Shown: piece after piece, positions 9,367-16,667 of the stretch | How positions within the stretch are numbered: the stretch's first letter is position 1 | How the letters are laid out: each line of letters begins with the position of its first letter | DNA from: Candidatus Rokuibacteriota bacterium | GTDB taxonomy: Bacteria; Methylomirabilota; Methylomirabilia; Rokubacteriales; CSP1-6 | Length of the DNA: 45,264 bases | Direction: 5' to 3' | Assembly: GCA_016179925.1 (NCBI GenBank) | Contig: JACPCG010000081.1 | Location: 1 to 45,264 of the forward strand | The notes under the pieces: generated by a model | What the model was told of the DNA's origin: nothing | The model's input: only the letters and a program-made list of their open reading frames with translations | Databases searched by the model: none | Made by a program: the position numbers and the translations under genes

Positions 9367-9617
9367 CCCCGCTCGCCAGGCTGAGCGACGACGAGTACGT
9401 GGACGCCATCGTCCAGGTGTGCGAGCGCGACCCGTCGGTCGCCCGCGTGCTGCGCGAGATCGTGGGCCTGGAGGCGGCGGTCCGCTCGAGCGCGCTCGAC
9501 CTGGTCGGCGCGCACCTCCGCATCCACTCGGCCGCGGGCGACATCCTCGACACCGTCGAGGCGCTCAAGCGCGACGAGATCGCGCGGCGGCTCGGCGAAC
9601 GCCTCGGCCCGGCGTAG
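9363..9617 (+). CDS. Small helical protein of unknown function
   Basis: An 84-aa protein predicted almost entirely helical, without cysteines beyond one, membrane segments or a recognisable motif. The ATG at 9363 overlaps the metG TGA (ATGA), which supports coupled translation. I do not recognise a family. Notably, its TAG stop (9615-9617) is also the left end of a palindromic repeat element, so the original C-terminus could have been longer or different before the element inserted. Confidence 0.65.
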   Translation: MTPLARLSDDEYVDAIVQVCERDPSVARVLREIVGLEAAVRSSALDLVGAHLRIHSAAGDILDTVEALKRDEIARRLGERLGPA

Positions 9618-9857
9618 AGTTCCGTCGCTGAAATCATGTTGAGAATCGCCGCCACGCGGGCCCGGGGTCGACGGGCCCGGGCGACAGGGGTCGCGGGACC
9701 ACGCGGCACGCGTCCGCTGCCCCGGGGCGGCTGGGTGCCAGCCGGGCGCGCCCGGTCCGCTGCCACGGGGCGGGAACGGGTCCCCGCGACCCCTGTCGCC
9801 CGGGCCCGTCGACCCCGCCGCGCGATCGTTCACATGATTTCGCAGACGCGACACTAG
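9615..9857. repeat. Palindromic MITE-like element, copy 1
   Basis: A 243-base element whose ends are inverted copies of each other: TAGAGTTCCGTCGCTGAAAT on the left, and, read from the right end inward, TAGTGTCGCGTCTGCGAAAT. Internally, a perfect 34-base inverted repeat pairs 9664-9697 with 9783-9816. It contains no coding sequence. Two relatives occur at 12919-13161 and 14814-14899. The left TAG serves as the stop codon of the 84-aa gene. The structure suggests a non-autonomous transposon or large REP-type palindrome; no transposase is present in the window. Confidence 0.8.
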
Positions 9858-9876
9858 CGCCGGACGGGTCGGCCCC

Positions 9877-11310
9877 GTGCGTCAGGTCCTGGCGTGGCTC
9901 GGCCGCTGGGGGATCTCGCTCGCGTCGCTCGCCGGCGGCGTGGCGGCGCTGTTCGTCTTCCGCCGCGGCCTCCCCCACGTCGCGTGGATCGTCGGCGACC
10001 TCCTGCTCCTCTGGCTCCTCTTCGCCGTCCTCGCCCAGGTCCGCCAGTCGCTCGAGGCGTCCGGCCGCCGGTCGCGCCGGCTGATCGTCGCCGCGGCGGA
10101 CTACACGATCCAGACCCTCTACCACGGCCTGCTCCTCTTCGTGCTACCCGCGTACTACGCCGCCGCCACGCTCACCTCGCCGAACGCGGTCTTCCTCGGG
10201 CTCCTCGTGGCGCTCGCGCTGCTCGCCACGTTCGATCCCTGGTACGGGGCGCTGGTCCACCCGCGCCCGTGGCTCGGCTATCTCTTCTTCGTCGTCTCGA
10301 TCTTCGCGGCGCTCAACGTGGCGCTGCCGCTCGTCGGCCTGCCGCCGTTCCCCGCGCTCGTCGCGAGCGCGTTCGTCGCGGCGGTCGCGTTGACGCCGGC
10401 GGTGCGCCGCGCGCGCGGCGGCACGTGGCCCGCCGCCCTCCGCGTGACGGTCGCCACCGGCATCGTCGCCGCCACGCTCGCCACGCTCGGCCGGGCCTGG
10501 ATCCCGCCGGCACCGCTGTTCCTGGCGCGGAGCGCGATCGCGTGGGACGTGGCGGCGCTCGACTCGATCGAGCCCGTGACCGATGCCATCGACGCGAGCG
10601 AACTGAAAGAGCGGGGCCTGGTGGCGTACACTGCGATCTACGCGCCGGCCGGGCTGCGCCAGCCCGTGAGTCACGTGTGGCGGCGGGAGGGCCAGGTGGT
10701 GGCGGTGGTGAACCTCTCCCCCGTCCAGGGCGGCCGGCCCGAGGGGTTCCGGACCTATTCGCGCAAGACGGCGTTTCCGGCCGATCCCGCCGGCCGCTGG
10801 ACGGTCGACGTGATGACGGGCTCGGGGCAGCTCATCGGAGACCGTGCGTACCATGGACTACTACTACCTGACGGTGCCCGACAAGCCGGGCGAGGGCGCG
10901 CGCATCCTGGACGAGCTCCGGGGCGCCGGCGTCAACCTGGTCGCCTACTCGGGCTTCCCGAGCGGGCGGGGGGCGCAGCTCGACTTCGTCCCCGCCGACT
11001 CGACGGCGTTCAAGGCGGTCGCCAAGCAGAAGAAGTGGAAGGTGAAGGGCCCGAAGCGCGCGTTCATCATCGAGGGCGACGACCGGATCGGCGCGTGCGC
11101 GGCGGTGCTGGACCGGCTGGCGGCGGCGAAGGTCAACGTGACGGCGATGGACGCCGTGGCGGCGGGCGGCGGCCGGTATGGCGCGATCCTCTGGGTCAAG
11201 CCCCGCGACGTGAAGAAGGCCGCGGCGATCCTCGGAGCTGTATGAAGCCGACCCGCACCTGCGGCAGGCCACCCACGGTCGCCGCGGGCTCGCGGGCCCC
11301 GCTACAATGA
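9877..11310 (+). CDS. DUF5924/DUF2914 membrane protein, aberrant 3' end
   Basis: The N-terminal 210 residues form about seven hydrophobic helices (DUF5924-like). They are followed by a periplasmic or cytosolic DUF2914 beta domain recognisable from SHVWRREGQVVAVVNLS, FRTYSRKTAF, AGRWTVDVMT and GQLIGDRAY. Family members normally end within a few residues of this last motif, near base 10850. Here the frame has no stop and continues 150 codons through the whole of the next gene in a different frame, giving an Arg/Gly/Ala-rich tail without family resemblance. A small frameshift or loss of the stop near 10850-10875 is likely. The GTG at 9877 is 20 bases past repeat copy 1. Function unknown. Confidence 0.7.
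   Translation: MRQVLAWLGRWGISLASLAGGVAALFVFRRGLPHVAWIVGDLLLLWLLFAVLAQVRQSLEASGRRSRRLIVAAADYTIQTLYHGLLLFVLPAYYAAATLTSPNAVFLGLLVALALLATFDPWYGALVHPRPWLGYLFFVVSIFAALNVALPLVGLPPFPALVASAFVAAVALTPAVRRARGGTWPAALRVTVATGIVAATLATLGRAWIPPAPLFLARSAIAWDVAALDSIEPVTDAIDASELKERGLVAYTAIYAPAGLRQPVSHVWRREGQVVAVVNLSPVQGGRPEGFRTYSRKTAFPADPAGRWTVDVMTGSGQLIGDRAYHGLLLPDGARQAGRGRAHPGRAPGRRRQPGRLLGLPERAGGAARLRPRRLDGVQGGRQAEEVEGEGPEARVHHRGRRPDRRVRGGAGPAGGGEGQRDGDGRRGGGRRPVWRDPLGQAPRREEGRGDPRSCMKPTRTCGRPPTVAAGSRAPLQ
10853..11245 (+). CDS. Double ACT-domain protein
   Basis: A 130-aa protein made of two tandem ACT domains: YLTVPDKPGEGARILDELRG with VNLVAYS, then AFIIEGDDRIGACAAVLDRL with VNVTAMDAVAA. Stand-alone ACT pairs bind amino acids or other small ligands and act as sensors; no partner is evident. 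The ATG at 10853 is chosen because it begins the first strand. A GTG at 10844 is nearer to the GGAG at 10836-10839 and would add three residues. It lies wholly inside the out-of-frame extension of the preceding DUF2914 gene. tatD follows after 61 bases. Confidence 0.8.
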   Translation: MDYYYLTVPDKPGEGARILDELRGAGVNLVAYSGFPSGRGAQLDFVPADSTAFKAVAKQKKWKVKGPKRAFIIEGDDRIGACAAVLDRLAAAKVNVTAMDAVAAGGGRYGAILWVKPRDVKKAAAILGAV

Positions 11311-12080
11311 CGCCCGACCTCTTCGACACGCACGCGCACCTGCACTTCCCCGAGTTCGCGGACGATCTCGGGGCGGTGCTGGAGCGCGCGCGGGCGGCGG
11401 GGGTACGGCGCATGCTCACGATCGGCACGAACGTCGAGACCTCGCGCGCGGCGGTCGCCCTGGCCGCGCGCGAGCCTGACGTCTGGGCCTCCGTCGGCGT
11501 CCATCCCCACGAGGCGGGCGATGCCGGGGCGACGGCGCTCGCGGAGATCGAGGAGCTTGCCGCGGAGCCGCGCGTCGTCGCGATCGGCGAGACCGGCCTC
11601 GATTTCTTCCGCAACCTCTCGCCGCGCGACGCCCAGGAGCGCGTCTTCCGCGCCCAGCTCGCGCTGGCGCGCCGCGCGGGCAAGCCCGTGATCGTCCACT
11701 GCCGGGACGCCCACGAGGAGACGCTGGCGATCCTCGCGGAGGAGCGCGTGGGCGAGACCGGCGGGGCCATGCACTGCTTCTCGGGCGGCACGGCGATCGC
11801 GCGGCGGTGTCTCGACCTCGGGCTGCTGATCTCGCTCGCGGGCCCCGTGACCTATCCGAAGGCGCGCGCCCTGGCCGACGTCGCGGCGTTCGTGCCCGGG
11901 GACCGGCTCGTCGTCGAGACCGACTGCCCGTTCCTCCCGCCCCAACCCTGGCGCGGCAAGCGCAACGAGCCCGCGTACCTCGCGGTCACGGCGGCGCGTG
12001 TCGCCGAGCTGCGCGGCGAATCGCTCGAGACGCTCGCCGCCCGCACGTCGGAGAACGCCGCGAAGCTCTTCGGCCTGTGA
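11307..12080 (+). CDS. tatD: TatD family metal-dependent DNase/hydrolase
   Basis: A 257-aa TIM-barrel hydrolase. Metal-binding motifs are all present: DTHAHLHF at residues 7-14, GETGLDFF near 94, HCRDAHEE near 131, MHCFSGG near 154 and ETDCPFL near 205. The R-NEP motif (RGKRNEPAYL) that marks the TatD/YcfH group follows. TatD proteins are 3'-5' exonucleases implicated in DNA repair; YcfH-type members are less well characterised. metG followed by tatD is a widely conserved order, here separated by four inserted features. Its TGA overlaps the GTG of the M28 peptidase gene. Confidence 0.94.
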   Translation: MTPDLFDTHAHLHFPEFADDLGAVLERARAAGVRRMLTIGTNVETSRAAVALAAREPDVWASVGVHPHEAGDAGATALAEIEELAAEPRVVAIGETGLDFFRNLSPRDAQERVFRAQLALARRAGKPVIVHCRDAHEETLAILAEERVGETGGAMHCFSGGTAIARRCLDLGLLISLAGPVTYPKARALADVAAFVPGDRLVVETDCPFLPPQPWRGKRNEPAYLAVTAARVAELRGESLETLAARTSENAAKLFGL

Positions 12081-12877
12081 CCTCGCCGCTCGCGCTGGCG
12101 CGGCTGCTCGAAGGCCGGACGAACGCCGAGCGCGAGGCGGCCCTGGCGCGTTATCTGGAGTCCCGCGGCGTCCCGTTCGCGCGCCACCCCTTCGCCGACT
12201 TCGAGGCGCGCGGCGAGAACTTGAGCGTGGACGTGGGCACGGGAGACCGCGTGCTGGTCCTCGTCGCCCACCACGACGCGGTGCCCGGGAGCCCCGGCGC
12301 CAACGACAACGCGGCGGCCGTCGGGATCCTGCTGCACCTGCTGGAGCGCGTGGCGCAGGCGCCGCCGTCGCGCGCGCGGGTGAGGGTTCTCTTCACCGGT
12401 GCCGAGGAGCTCGGCTACCTGGGGGCGCGTGCGTACGTCGGCGGCGCGGCGCTCGGGGACGTCGCCGGCGTGCTGAGCCTCGAGCTCTGCGGGATCGGCG
12501 ACAGCCTCGTCGTCTGGGACGCGGTGGACCGGACCCCGTTCCTCGAGCGCGTGAGCGGGGCGTTCCAGGGGCTCGGCCTCGAGCGCGACGCGGGCTATCA
12601 CGTCGTCGGGCGCATCCCGCTCTTCGGCAGCGACCACCGCGCGTTCGCCGCGGCCGGCATCCCGGCGTACGGCCTCACGATGGTGCCGGCGACGCAGGCG
12701 GAAGCGCTCAGGGAGTTCGTCTTCCACCCCATCCGCGGCGCGGCCCGCTTCGGGCTCCGACGCCCCCCGCCGTTCGACACCTACCACACGGCGCGTGACA
12801 CCGGCGCCACGCTCGAGCCCGAGGCGCTCGAGCGGACCGCGCGCGCCCTCGAGGCCGTCATCGCCGACGCACGCTAG
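12077..12877 (+). CDS. M28 family zinc peptidase
   Basis: A 266-aa metallo-aminopeptidase-like protein. The co-catalytic zinc motifs fit family M28: VLVAHHDAVPG, SPGANDNAAAV (bridging Asp), FTGAEELGYLGA (catalytic Glu and ligand Glu), SLELCGIGD, and a terminal GSDHRAFAAAGIPA (ligand His). There is no signal peptide, unlike many M28 enzymes, which suggests a cytoplasmic peptidase. The GTG start at 12077 overlaps the tatD stop, so the pair is probably translationally coupled. Substrate cannot be inferred. Confidence 0.88.
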   Translation: MTSPLALARLLEGRTNAEREAALARYLESRGVPFARHPFADFEARGENLSVDVGTGDRVLVLVAHHDAVPGSPGANDNAAAVGILLHLLERVAQAPPSRARVRVLFTGAEELGYLGARAYVGGAALGDVAGVLSLELCGIGDSLVVWDAVDRTPFLERVSGAFQGLGLERDAGYHVVGRIPLFGSDHRAFAAAGIPAYGLTMVPATQAEALREFVFHPIRGAARFGLRRPPPFDTYHTARDTGATLEPEALERTARALEAVIADAR

Positions 12878-12918
12878 CGCGCATTATTCACGAACGGTCG
12901 TCGCGTGTGGCGGGCGGG

Positions 12919-13161
12919 CTAGTGTCCCGTCGTTGAAATCGTGTTAACAACGGCCGCCACGCGCGCCTGGCCGACGGGCGCGTGCGACAGCGCTCGCGGG
13001 CACCCGTTCCCGCGCCGGCGGTCGCGGACCCGGGCGCGCCCGGATGGAGCCCCACCGCACCGGCGCAGCGGACGCGTGCCGCGTGGGCCCGCGACCCCTG
13101 TCGTGCGGGCCCGTCGGCCCTGCCGCGCGAGCGTTCACATGATTCGCTGACGCGACGCTAG
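12919..13161. repeat. Palindromic MITE-like element, copy 2
   Basis: A 243-base relative of copy 1, bounded by CTAG on both sides. The left end reads CTAGTGTCCCGTCGTTGAAA and the right end, read inward, CTAGCGTCGCGTCAGCGAAT. Its right arm matches the left arm of copy 1, including GCGGCACGCGTCCGCTG, so it lies in the opposite orientation. The inner arms are less perfect than in copy 1, suggesting an older insertion. It lies between the convergent M28 and DUF2007-like genes, and its right CTAG supplies the TAG stop of the latter. Confidence 0.78.
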
Positions 13162-13427
13162 CCCATGCGGACGAGCAGCCGGCGAGCACGTTCGGCCTCG
13201 CTCGCGGGCACCAGGATCACGACCTCGCCCTGGTCGCCGACGGTGAAGGGGTGCACGGAATGCGCGAGGCGCGAGCGGAGGAGCGTCGGAATTCCCTCGC
13301 TCTCCAGCAGGCTCCGCACGACGACCGCCTCGGCCTGATCGCAGCGGCAGACTTCCACGAGCCCGCGATCGTCGCGTGGCTCGGACGGGAGCTTCGGAAA
13401 TCTGATCACCTTCCCGCGGCGCTCCAT
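13158..13427 (-). CDS. Small DUF2007-like protein
   Basis: An 89-aa protein whose core (LVEVCRCDQAEAVVVRSLLE then SEGIPTLL, VILVPASEAERARRLL) fits the DUF2007 family of small putative signal-transducing proteins: an alpha/beta domain built around inheritance of a shuffled E-x-x-x-L-L-E-x-E-G-I motif. The ATG at 13427 is chosen because it begins a basic linker just before the domain; a weak GCCGGG is the only upstream ribosome-like sequence. The TAG stop at 13158-13160 lies in repeat copy 2. It is divergent from the homogentisate-dioxygenase-like gene. Confidence 0.72.
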   Translation of the reverse strand: MERRGKVIRFPKLPSEPRDDRGLVEVCRCDQAEAVVVRSLLESEGIPTLLRSRLAHSVHPFTVGDQGEVVILVPASEAERARRLLVRMG

Positions 13428-13461
13428 CGGTACCCGGCAGTATACGCCCGCTCCTCGCCGC

Positions 13462-13490
13462 CTGACGGTCCGGCCGGGGTGCAGTACAAT
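13462..13490 (+). promoter_or_regulatory. Candidate sigma-70 promoter for the cupin gene
   Basis: CTGACG (13462-13467), 17 bases, then TACAAT (13485-13490), located 22 bases upstream of the ATG at 13513. A strong AGGAGGGG ribosome site follows. The -10 matches five of six consensus positions and the spacing is ideal. Confidence 0.5.
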
Positions 13491-13512
13491 CGGGATCACC
13501 CAGGAGGGGGCC

Positions 13513-14817
13513 ATGGAGAAATTCGAGTACCTCCGCGGCACGCCCGAGGTTGGGATCGTCCCCCGCGCGCCGCACGCGGGCCCGCTGATCCGCCACGTCT
13601 ACGAGCAGGAGCACGGCCGCGGCGGCTTCGCCGGCAAGGTCACCCACACCTACCACCTCTACCCGGCGACCAACTGGCTGCCCGGCGAGACGCGTGTGCT
13701 CGACGGCCGCGCCTGGGCGCCCCACTGGGAGTCGCCGCTCCGGCCCCTCGGCGGCACCCACCACGCGCTCGACGTCATGACCCCCGCCGAGCCGCGCGAT
13801 GTCTACCGCGGCATGGCGCGGCTCGTCGCGAACGCCACCGTCGCGATGAACGTCACCGCGCCCGCCGCGCCGATGGACTACTTCTTCGAGCACCATGGGG
13901 CGACGCTCGTCTACTTCGTCCACCAGGGCGCAGGCACGCTCGAGACGACGTTCGGCCCGATCGAGTTCCGGAAAGGCGACTTCCTCATCGTCCCGAAGGG
14001 GATCACCCACCGCTTCGACCTCGCGCCCGGGCCGCAGTACTACTGGGTGTACGAGTCGTTCGCGGGCGATCCGGAGAAGGCCGAGGCGCCGACCACCGGG
14101 CAGTTCATCACGCACAGCCGGAGCGACTACAAGTATCCGCGCACGCTCGACACGCGAAACGAAGCGGGGCGCTTCGAGATCGTCTCGAAGGTCGACGGCG
14201 TCTACACCCGCCGGGTCCATCCGACGCATCCCTTCGACGTGGTCGGCTGGCGCGGCGATTACCTTCCGTACAAGTTCGCCGTCGAGGACGTGCGGCCGCT
14301 CGTGGCGGACCGCTCGCACGTCCCGCCCTCGGGCCACACGATCTTCAAGCTCCCGGGGTGCTACCTCTGCGTCTTCACCGTGCGCTCCGTCGAGAAGGAA
14401 GGGATGTGGCTCCCGTTCTTCCACAAGAACCTCGACTATCTGGAGACGATCGGCTACCACTTCGGCGACTTCTTCAGCGGGGGTGGCGTGGTCACGCAGG
14501 GAATGGTGACGCTCCATCCCGTCGGGCTCCCGCACGGGCCGAAGCCCAAAGCGCTCACGGCGTTCATGGACCGGCGCGACCCGGACGTCCACCAGGAGGT
14601 CGCGATCATGGCGGACCTCGCCAACCCGGCTCAGGTCTCGGAATTCGCGCTGGGCTTGTCCGCGCCCGACTACATGAAGAGCTGGGCCGCATACACGACC
14701 GACCCGCGCTTCACGTGGAGCGCGACCCGCCTCGCGGAGGTGCGCGCGCTCGCCGAGCAGTTCACCGACGCGCGCGACGAGCTCGCGCCGAAGGAGCCCG
14801 AGGGGGAGGGCGCCTAG
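13513..14817 (+). CDS. Homogentisate 1,2-dioxygenase-like protein
   Basis: A 434-aa cupin protein related to homogentisate 1,2-dioxygenase (HmgA), the iron(II) enzyme opening the homogentisate ring in tyrosine catabolism. An N-terminal cupin (residues about 125-170, GPIEFRKGDFLIVPKGITHR) is followed by the catalytic cupin. In the latter, FFHKN (His304) and LHPVGLPHGP (His341) align with the iron ligands His335 and His371 of the human enzyme. The ligand Glu is shifted by one residue (Glu311), so substrate specificity is uncertain. No fumarylacetoacetate hydrolase or other pathway gene is adjacent. The start is secure (AGGAGGGG 4 nt upstream). The TAG stop is part of repeat copy 3. Confidence 0.82.
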   Translation: MEKFEYLRGTPEVGIVPRAPHAGPLIRHVYEQEHGRGGFAGKVTHTYHLYPATNWLPGETRVLDGRAWAPHWESPLRPLGGTHHALDVMTPAEPRDVYRGMARLVANATVAMNVTAPAAPMDYFFEHHGATLVYFVHQGAGTLETTFGPIEFRKGDFLIVPKGITHRFDLAPGPQYYWVYESFAGDPEKAEAPTTGQFITHSRSDYKYPRTLDTRNEAGRFEIVSKVDGVYTRRVHPTHPFDVVGWRGDYLPYKFAVEDVRPLVADRSHVPPSGHTIFKLPGCYLCVFTVRSVEKEGMWLPFFHKNLDYLETIGYHFGDFFSGGGVVTQGMVTLHPVGLPHGPKPKALTAFMDRRDPDVHQEVAIMADLANPAQVSEFALGLSAPDYMKSWAAYTTDPRFTWSATRLAEVRALAEQFTDARDELAPKEPEGEGA

Positions 14818-14899
14818 TGGTCCGTGATCGAAGTCATGTGAAGCGCCCGTGGCCCGGCGTGCGGCGACCGTGAACATGAGTTCGCGCAGGGCACCCTAG
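14814..14899. repeat. Short palindromic element, copy 3
   Basis: An 86-base internally deleted relative of copies 1 and 2, bounded by CTAG at both ends. The left end is CTAGTGGTCCGTGATCGAAG followed by TCATGTGAA. The right end, read inward, is CTAGGGTGCCCTGCGCGAAC followed by TCATGTTCA. Only the terminal arms remain. The left TAG is the stop codon of the cupin gene and the right G begins the GTG of the LLM gene. Confidence 0.65.
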
Positions 14900-15760
14900 T
14901 GCTGCGCTTCGGGATCTTCTCGGTCGTGGACCATTACCCGGCGGAGCTGCCGCGCACCTCGGGCCAGTTCTTCGGCGAGCTCCTCGAGCAGGTCGCCGCC
15001 GCCGAGCAGCTCGGCTTCGACTCCTTCTGGGTCGCCGAGCACCACTTCCACGAGTACGGCGCGATCCCGTCGCCGCCGATCTGGCTCGCGGCGGCGGCGC
15101 AGCGCACGAAGCGGATCCGTCTGGGCTGCGCGGTCGTCGTGCTGCCGTTCAGGAATCCGCTCCAGGTCGCTGAGGACTACGCGATGGTGGACGTCCTCTC
15201 GGGCGGCCGGCTCAACCTCGGGGCCGGCTCGGGCTACCTCCGCCACGAGTTCGAGGGCTTCGGCGTGAGCCTCGAGGAGAAGCGCGACCGCTTCGACGAA
15301 GCGCTCGACATCGTGCTGCGGGCGTGGACCGGAGAGCGCTTCACGTACGACGGCCGCTTCCACACGGTGCGCGAGGTGAAGCTGAACGTGGTGCCGCTCC
15401 AGCGGCCCCGGCCGCCGGTGTGGATCGCCGTCCTCCGGAACGAGGCCGCCGCGCACGTTGGGAAGCGGGGCTTCCCGATGATGATGATCCCCTACGCGAC
15501 GACGGAGAAGCTCGCGGAGCTCGCCGAGACGGTCGCCGCGTTCCGCGGCGCGTTCGTGGACGCCGGCGGCGACCCGACGGATGCGACCGTGTCGTTCGGG
15601 CTCCACGCGTACTGCGCCGACAGCTTCGAGCGCGCCACCGCCGAAGCCAAAATTGCGATGGACCGCTACGTCCGAACCCGGCTCTATGCGAAGCAACGAC
15701 CCTACGAATTGCTCATCGCAAAGAATTTAATCGCCTTCGGGAGCCCGTCGTCGACGGGCA
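14899..15760 (+). pseudogene. LLM-class flavin-dependent oxidoreductase, 3'-truncated
   Basis: Encodes about 285 residues of a bacterial luciferase-like monooxygenase (LRFGIFSVVDHYP, FWVAEHHFHEYG, RIRLGCAVVVLPFRNPLQVA, GSGYLRHEF, PPVWIAV). Family similarity stops at NLIAFGSP, where related proteins carry a further ~60 residues completing the barrel. From there the frame runs without a stop to 16977, out of frame through the next two genes. A deletion joining the two genes near 15745-15765 explains both the missing tail and the missing stop. The last 100 bases are noticeably AT-richer than the surroundings. The GTG at 14899 overlaps the right end of repeat copy 3. Confidence 0.7.
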
Positions 15761-15766
15761 GCGCCC

Positions 15767-16666
15767 CTGACCTCCGCGGGCATCGTCGTCGCCTGCCCGT
15801 GCGGGGAGGTGTACGAGGTGCGGGCCGAGTACGCGGGCCGCCTGCTCGAGTGCCCCGTGTGCCGCCGCCGCCTGCGCGCGGGCGGAGTCCCCGGCGCGCC
15901 GCGGCTGCCTGCCGTCGGCGTCGACCCCGCCTTCGACCGCGACGTGTTCCTCCTGCGCGAGCGCGTCCTCACCATCAGGTCGAAGTACGAGGTGTGGGCC
16001 GAGGACGGCACGCCGATTCTCTACGTCGAGCGCCCGACGTATCCCGTCCGCACGCTCCTCGCCTACGTGCTCGGCATCGTCGTCGGGCTCGTGGCGTTCG
16101 GGTGGCTCGGGCGCGCGGCGGAGGCGACGGGCCCGTTCGCCGGGCCGCTGATGGTCGTGCTCGCCGTTCCGCTCGCCTTCTTCGCGTTCGTCGTGGTGTC
16201 CATGTCCCTGCGGCCGCTCCGCCACGTCACCGTCTATCGCGACGAGTCGCGCACGGAGCCGCTGCTGCGCGTGCTGCAGGACCAGCGCGTGGCGTTCCTG
16301 ACCCGCACCTACACGGTGCTCGCGAAGACGGGCGAGCCGATCGCGCGGCTGCGCAAGACGTACCTCGACAACATCGTCCGCAAGCGCTGGTACGTGGAGG
16401 CGCCGGACGGCCAGCGGCTCGGCATGGCGCTCGAGGACTCGATCGTGCTCTCGCTGCTCCGCCGGATCCTCGGCACGTTCTTCGGCGTGCTGCGCACGAA
16501 CTTCATCCTGCTGCGCCCGACCGACGAGGTCTTCGGCGAGTTCAACCGGAAGTTCACGCTGCTCGACCGCTACGTGCTCGACCTCTCGCTCGACCCCCAC
16601 CGCACGGTCGACCGGCGCATCACGCTCGCGCTCGGCGTGATGCTCGACACGGGGGAGCGGCGCTAG
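15767..16666 (+). CDS. Zinc-ribbon membrane protein with scramblase/LURP-like domains
   Basis: An N-terminal zinc ribbon (VACPCGEVYEV, then LLECPVCRRRL) is followed by a short beta domain (RVLTIRSKYEVWAEDGTPIL). Two transmembrane helices come next (LLAYVLGIVVGLVAFGWL; LMVVLAVPLAFFAFVVV). The C-terminal beta domain again has the look of the tubby-like scramblase/LURP-one fold (TYTVLAKTGEPIARLRKTYL, FGEFNRKFTLLDRYVL). Molecular function is unknown. The start is uncertain: the first annotatable GTG (15809) would cut the first Cys pair, so I place it at CTG 15767, where the upstream deletion may have destroyed the original ATG. One base separates its stop from the rhomboid gene. Confidence 0.65.
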   Translation: MTSAGIVVACPCGEVYEVRAEYAGRLLECPVCRRRLRAGGVPGAPRLPAVGVDPAFDRDVFLLRERVLTIRSKYEVWAEDGTPILYVERPTYPVRTLLAYVLGIVVGLVAFGWLGRAAEATGPFAGPLMVVLAVPLAFFAFVVVSMSLRPLRHVTVYRDESRTEPLLRVLQDQRVAFLTRTYTVLAKTGEPIARLRKTYLDNIVRKRWYVEAPDGQRLGMALEDSIVLSLLRRILGTFFGVLRTNFILLRPTDEVFGEFNRKFTLLDRYVLDLSLDPHRTVDRRITLALGVMLDTGERR

Positions 16667-16667
16667 C

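Noticed and set aside
11302-11309. TACAAT overlapping the tatD ATG as a promoter
   Set aside because: The hexamer overlaps the start codon, so transcription from it would begin after the ATG.
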